Below, piece after piece: positions 63,598 through 64,000 of a DNA stretch of 64,000 bases. Source of the DNA: Petunia secreta (lineage: Eukaryota; Streptophyta; Magnoliopsida; Solanales; Solanaceae). The notes beneath the pieces were generated by a model. It saw only the letters and a list, made by a program, of their open reading frames with translations, made no database searches and was not told the DNA's origin. Positions within the stretch are counted from its first letter, which is position 1. Each line of letters opens with the position of its first letter. The position numbers and the translations under genes were made by a program. The stretch spans positions 2,046,001 to 2,110,000 of the forward strand of contig JARKIP010000011.1 in NCBI GenBank assembly GCA_029990175.1, read 5' to 3'.

Positions 63598-64000
63598 GTC
63601 TGATCCTGGTTGCTGTAATTGCTATTTGCTTTCTTCGGGCAGCTTGAGGGCCACCGAATAGCAATCTCGAGTAGAGCGTTGTTCTCCTCGAACCTCACGT
63701 ATTCCCCATTCAGATGGGAACTTCAACACCTGATGATAAGTGGAAGGAACAGCTTGCATATCATGGATCCAAGGTCTTCCCAGGATGATGTTGTAAGCTA
63801 GGTCCGCATCGACAACGTGAAATGTCGTCTCTTTCGTTACCCCTTCAGCAAGTGTCGTGAGAGTAATCTAGCCAAGGGTTTTCTCACTCGAGTTGTTGAA
63901 ACCAGAGACAACTCGAGATATCGGCACGATCTTATCCGACAGCTGCATCTCCCATACAACTCGTGATTGAATAACGTTCGCAGAGCTGCCAGCATCGATA
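63598..64000 (-). pseudogene. Element K aspartic protease, partial at window edge
   Basis: The minus strand from 64000 reads IDAGSSANVI, the active-site loop with Ala where Ser or Thr is usual. The flap SGFNNSSEKTLG follows, then a stop in place of E (near 63868), and then LAYNIILGRPWIHDM. The N-terminal part and gag are off the right edge. Confidence 0.8.

Larger units (their letters stand above)
58669..64000 (-). mobile_element. Element K: Tat-type Gypsy element with antisense gene, 3' part
   Basis: The left LTR (58669-59377) is followed by a plus-strand spliced gene (59941-62626) and then by minus-strand reverse transcriptase and protease sequence running off the right edge. The layout equals J, but RNase H and integrase are missing between the antisense gene and the polymerase. 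The left target duplication should be AAGTT (58664-58668). Stops, frameshifts and two deletions make it inactive. Confidence 0.85.

Overview
This is a stretch of plant nuclear DNA made almost entirely of LTR retrotransposons. The best lineage marker is a TS-type SINE (32765-32892, minus strand) with an (AAC)n/(GTT)n tail and a 16-bp target duplication. That family is characteristic of Solanaceae, so a nightshade-family genome is likely; the species cannot be named from the sequence. I see no bacterial, organellar or CRISPR features. The only candidate host gene is a small membrane-protein gene at 46097-56716, split by a Copia element.

Window positions 1-31757 form one nest of insertions, resolved here from target-site duplications (TSDs) and broken homologies. 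Gypsy element F (plus strand, 5' part off the left edge, 3' end 31752) was invaded by D (minus, right end 25641, 3' end off the left edge). D was invaded by A (plus, 259-19258) and by E (minus, 20056-21743, TSD AGGCA). A was invaded by C, now a solo LTR (6207-18264, TSD CCTAC). C was invaded by B (minus, 6279-14875, TSD CGTAA). F was also hit by a Copia 5' fragment G (26250-27173) and, inside its 3' LTR, by solo LTR I (29204-31681, TSD TTACC). A, D and E belong to one Tat-like Gypsy family. In all three, the leader runs into protease-reverse transcriptase with no room for a gag domain, which suggests a gag-less family mobilised in trans.

Positions 31758-46286 are host intergenic DNA containing the TS SINE, a second SINE head, a 56-bp tandem duplication, a Stowaway-like MITE and Tat-type Gypsy element J (minus, 33426-44113, TSD AGATT). 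J carries, antisense to its own pol, a spliced gene with its own TATA box. Positions 46287-56547 are Copia element H of SIRE type. It has indistinguishable 902-bp LTRs, open gag, pol and ORF3, and TSD CAATG, and it sits inside the small membrane-protein gene. To the right are a Copia LTR remnant L (56938-58259) and Tat-type element K (minus, 58669 to beyond 64000). K carries another antisense spliced gene and a large internal deletion that joins it to the reverse transcriptase.

Functionally, H is the only element that looks competent or nearly so. All other polyproteins carry stops, frameshifts or deletions. All boundaries, TSDs and difference counts were read by eye, without alignment software.
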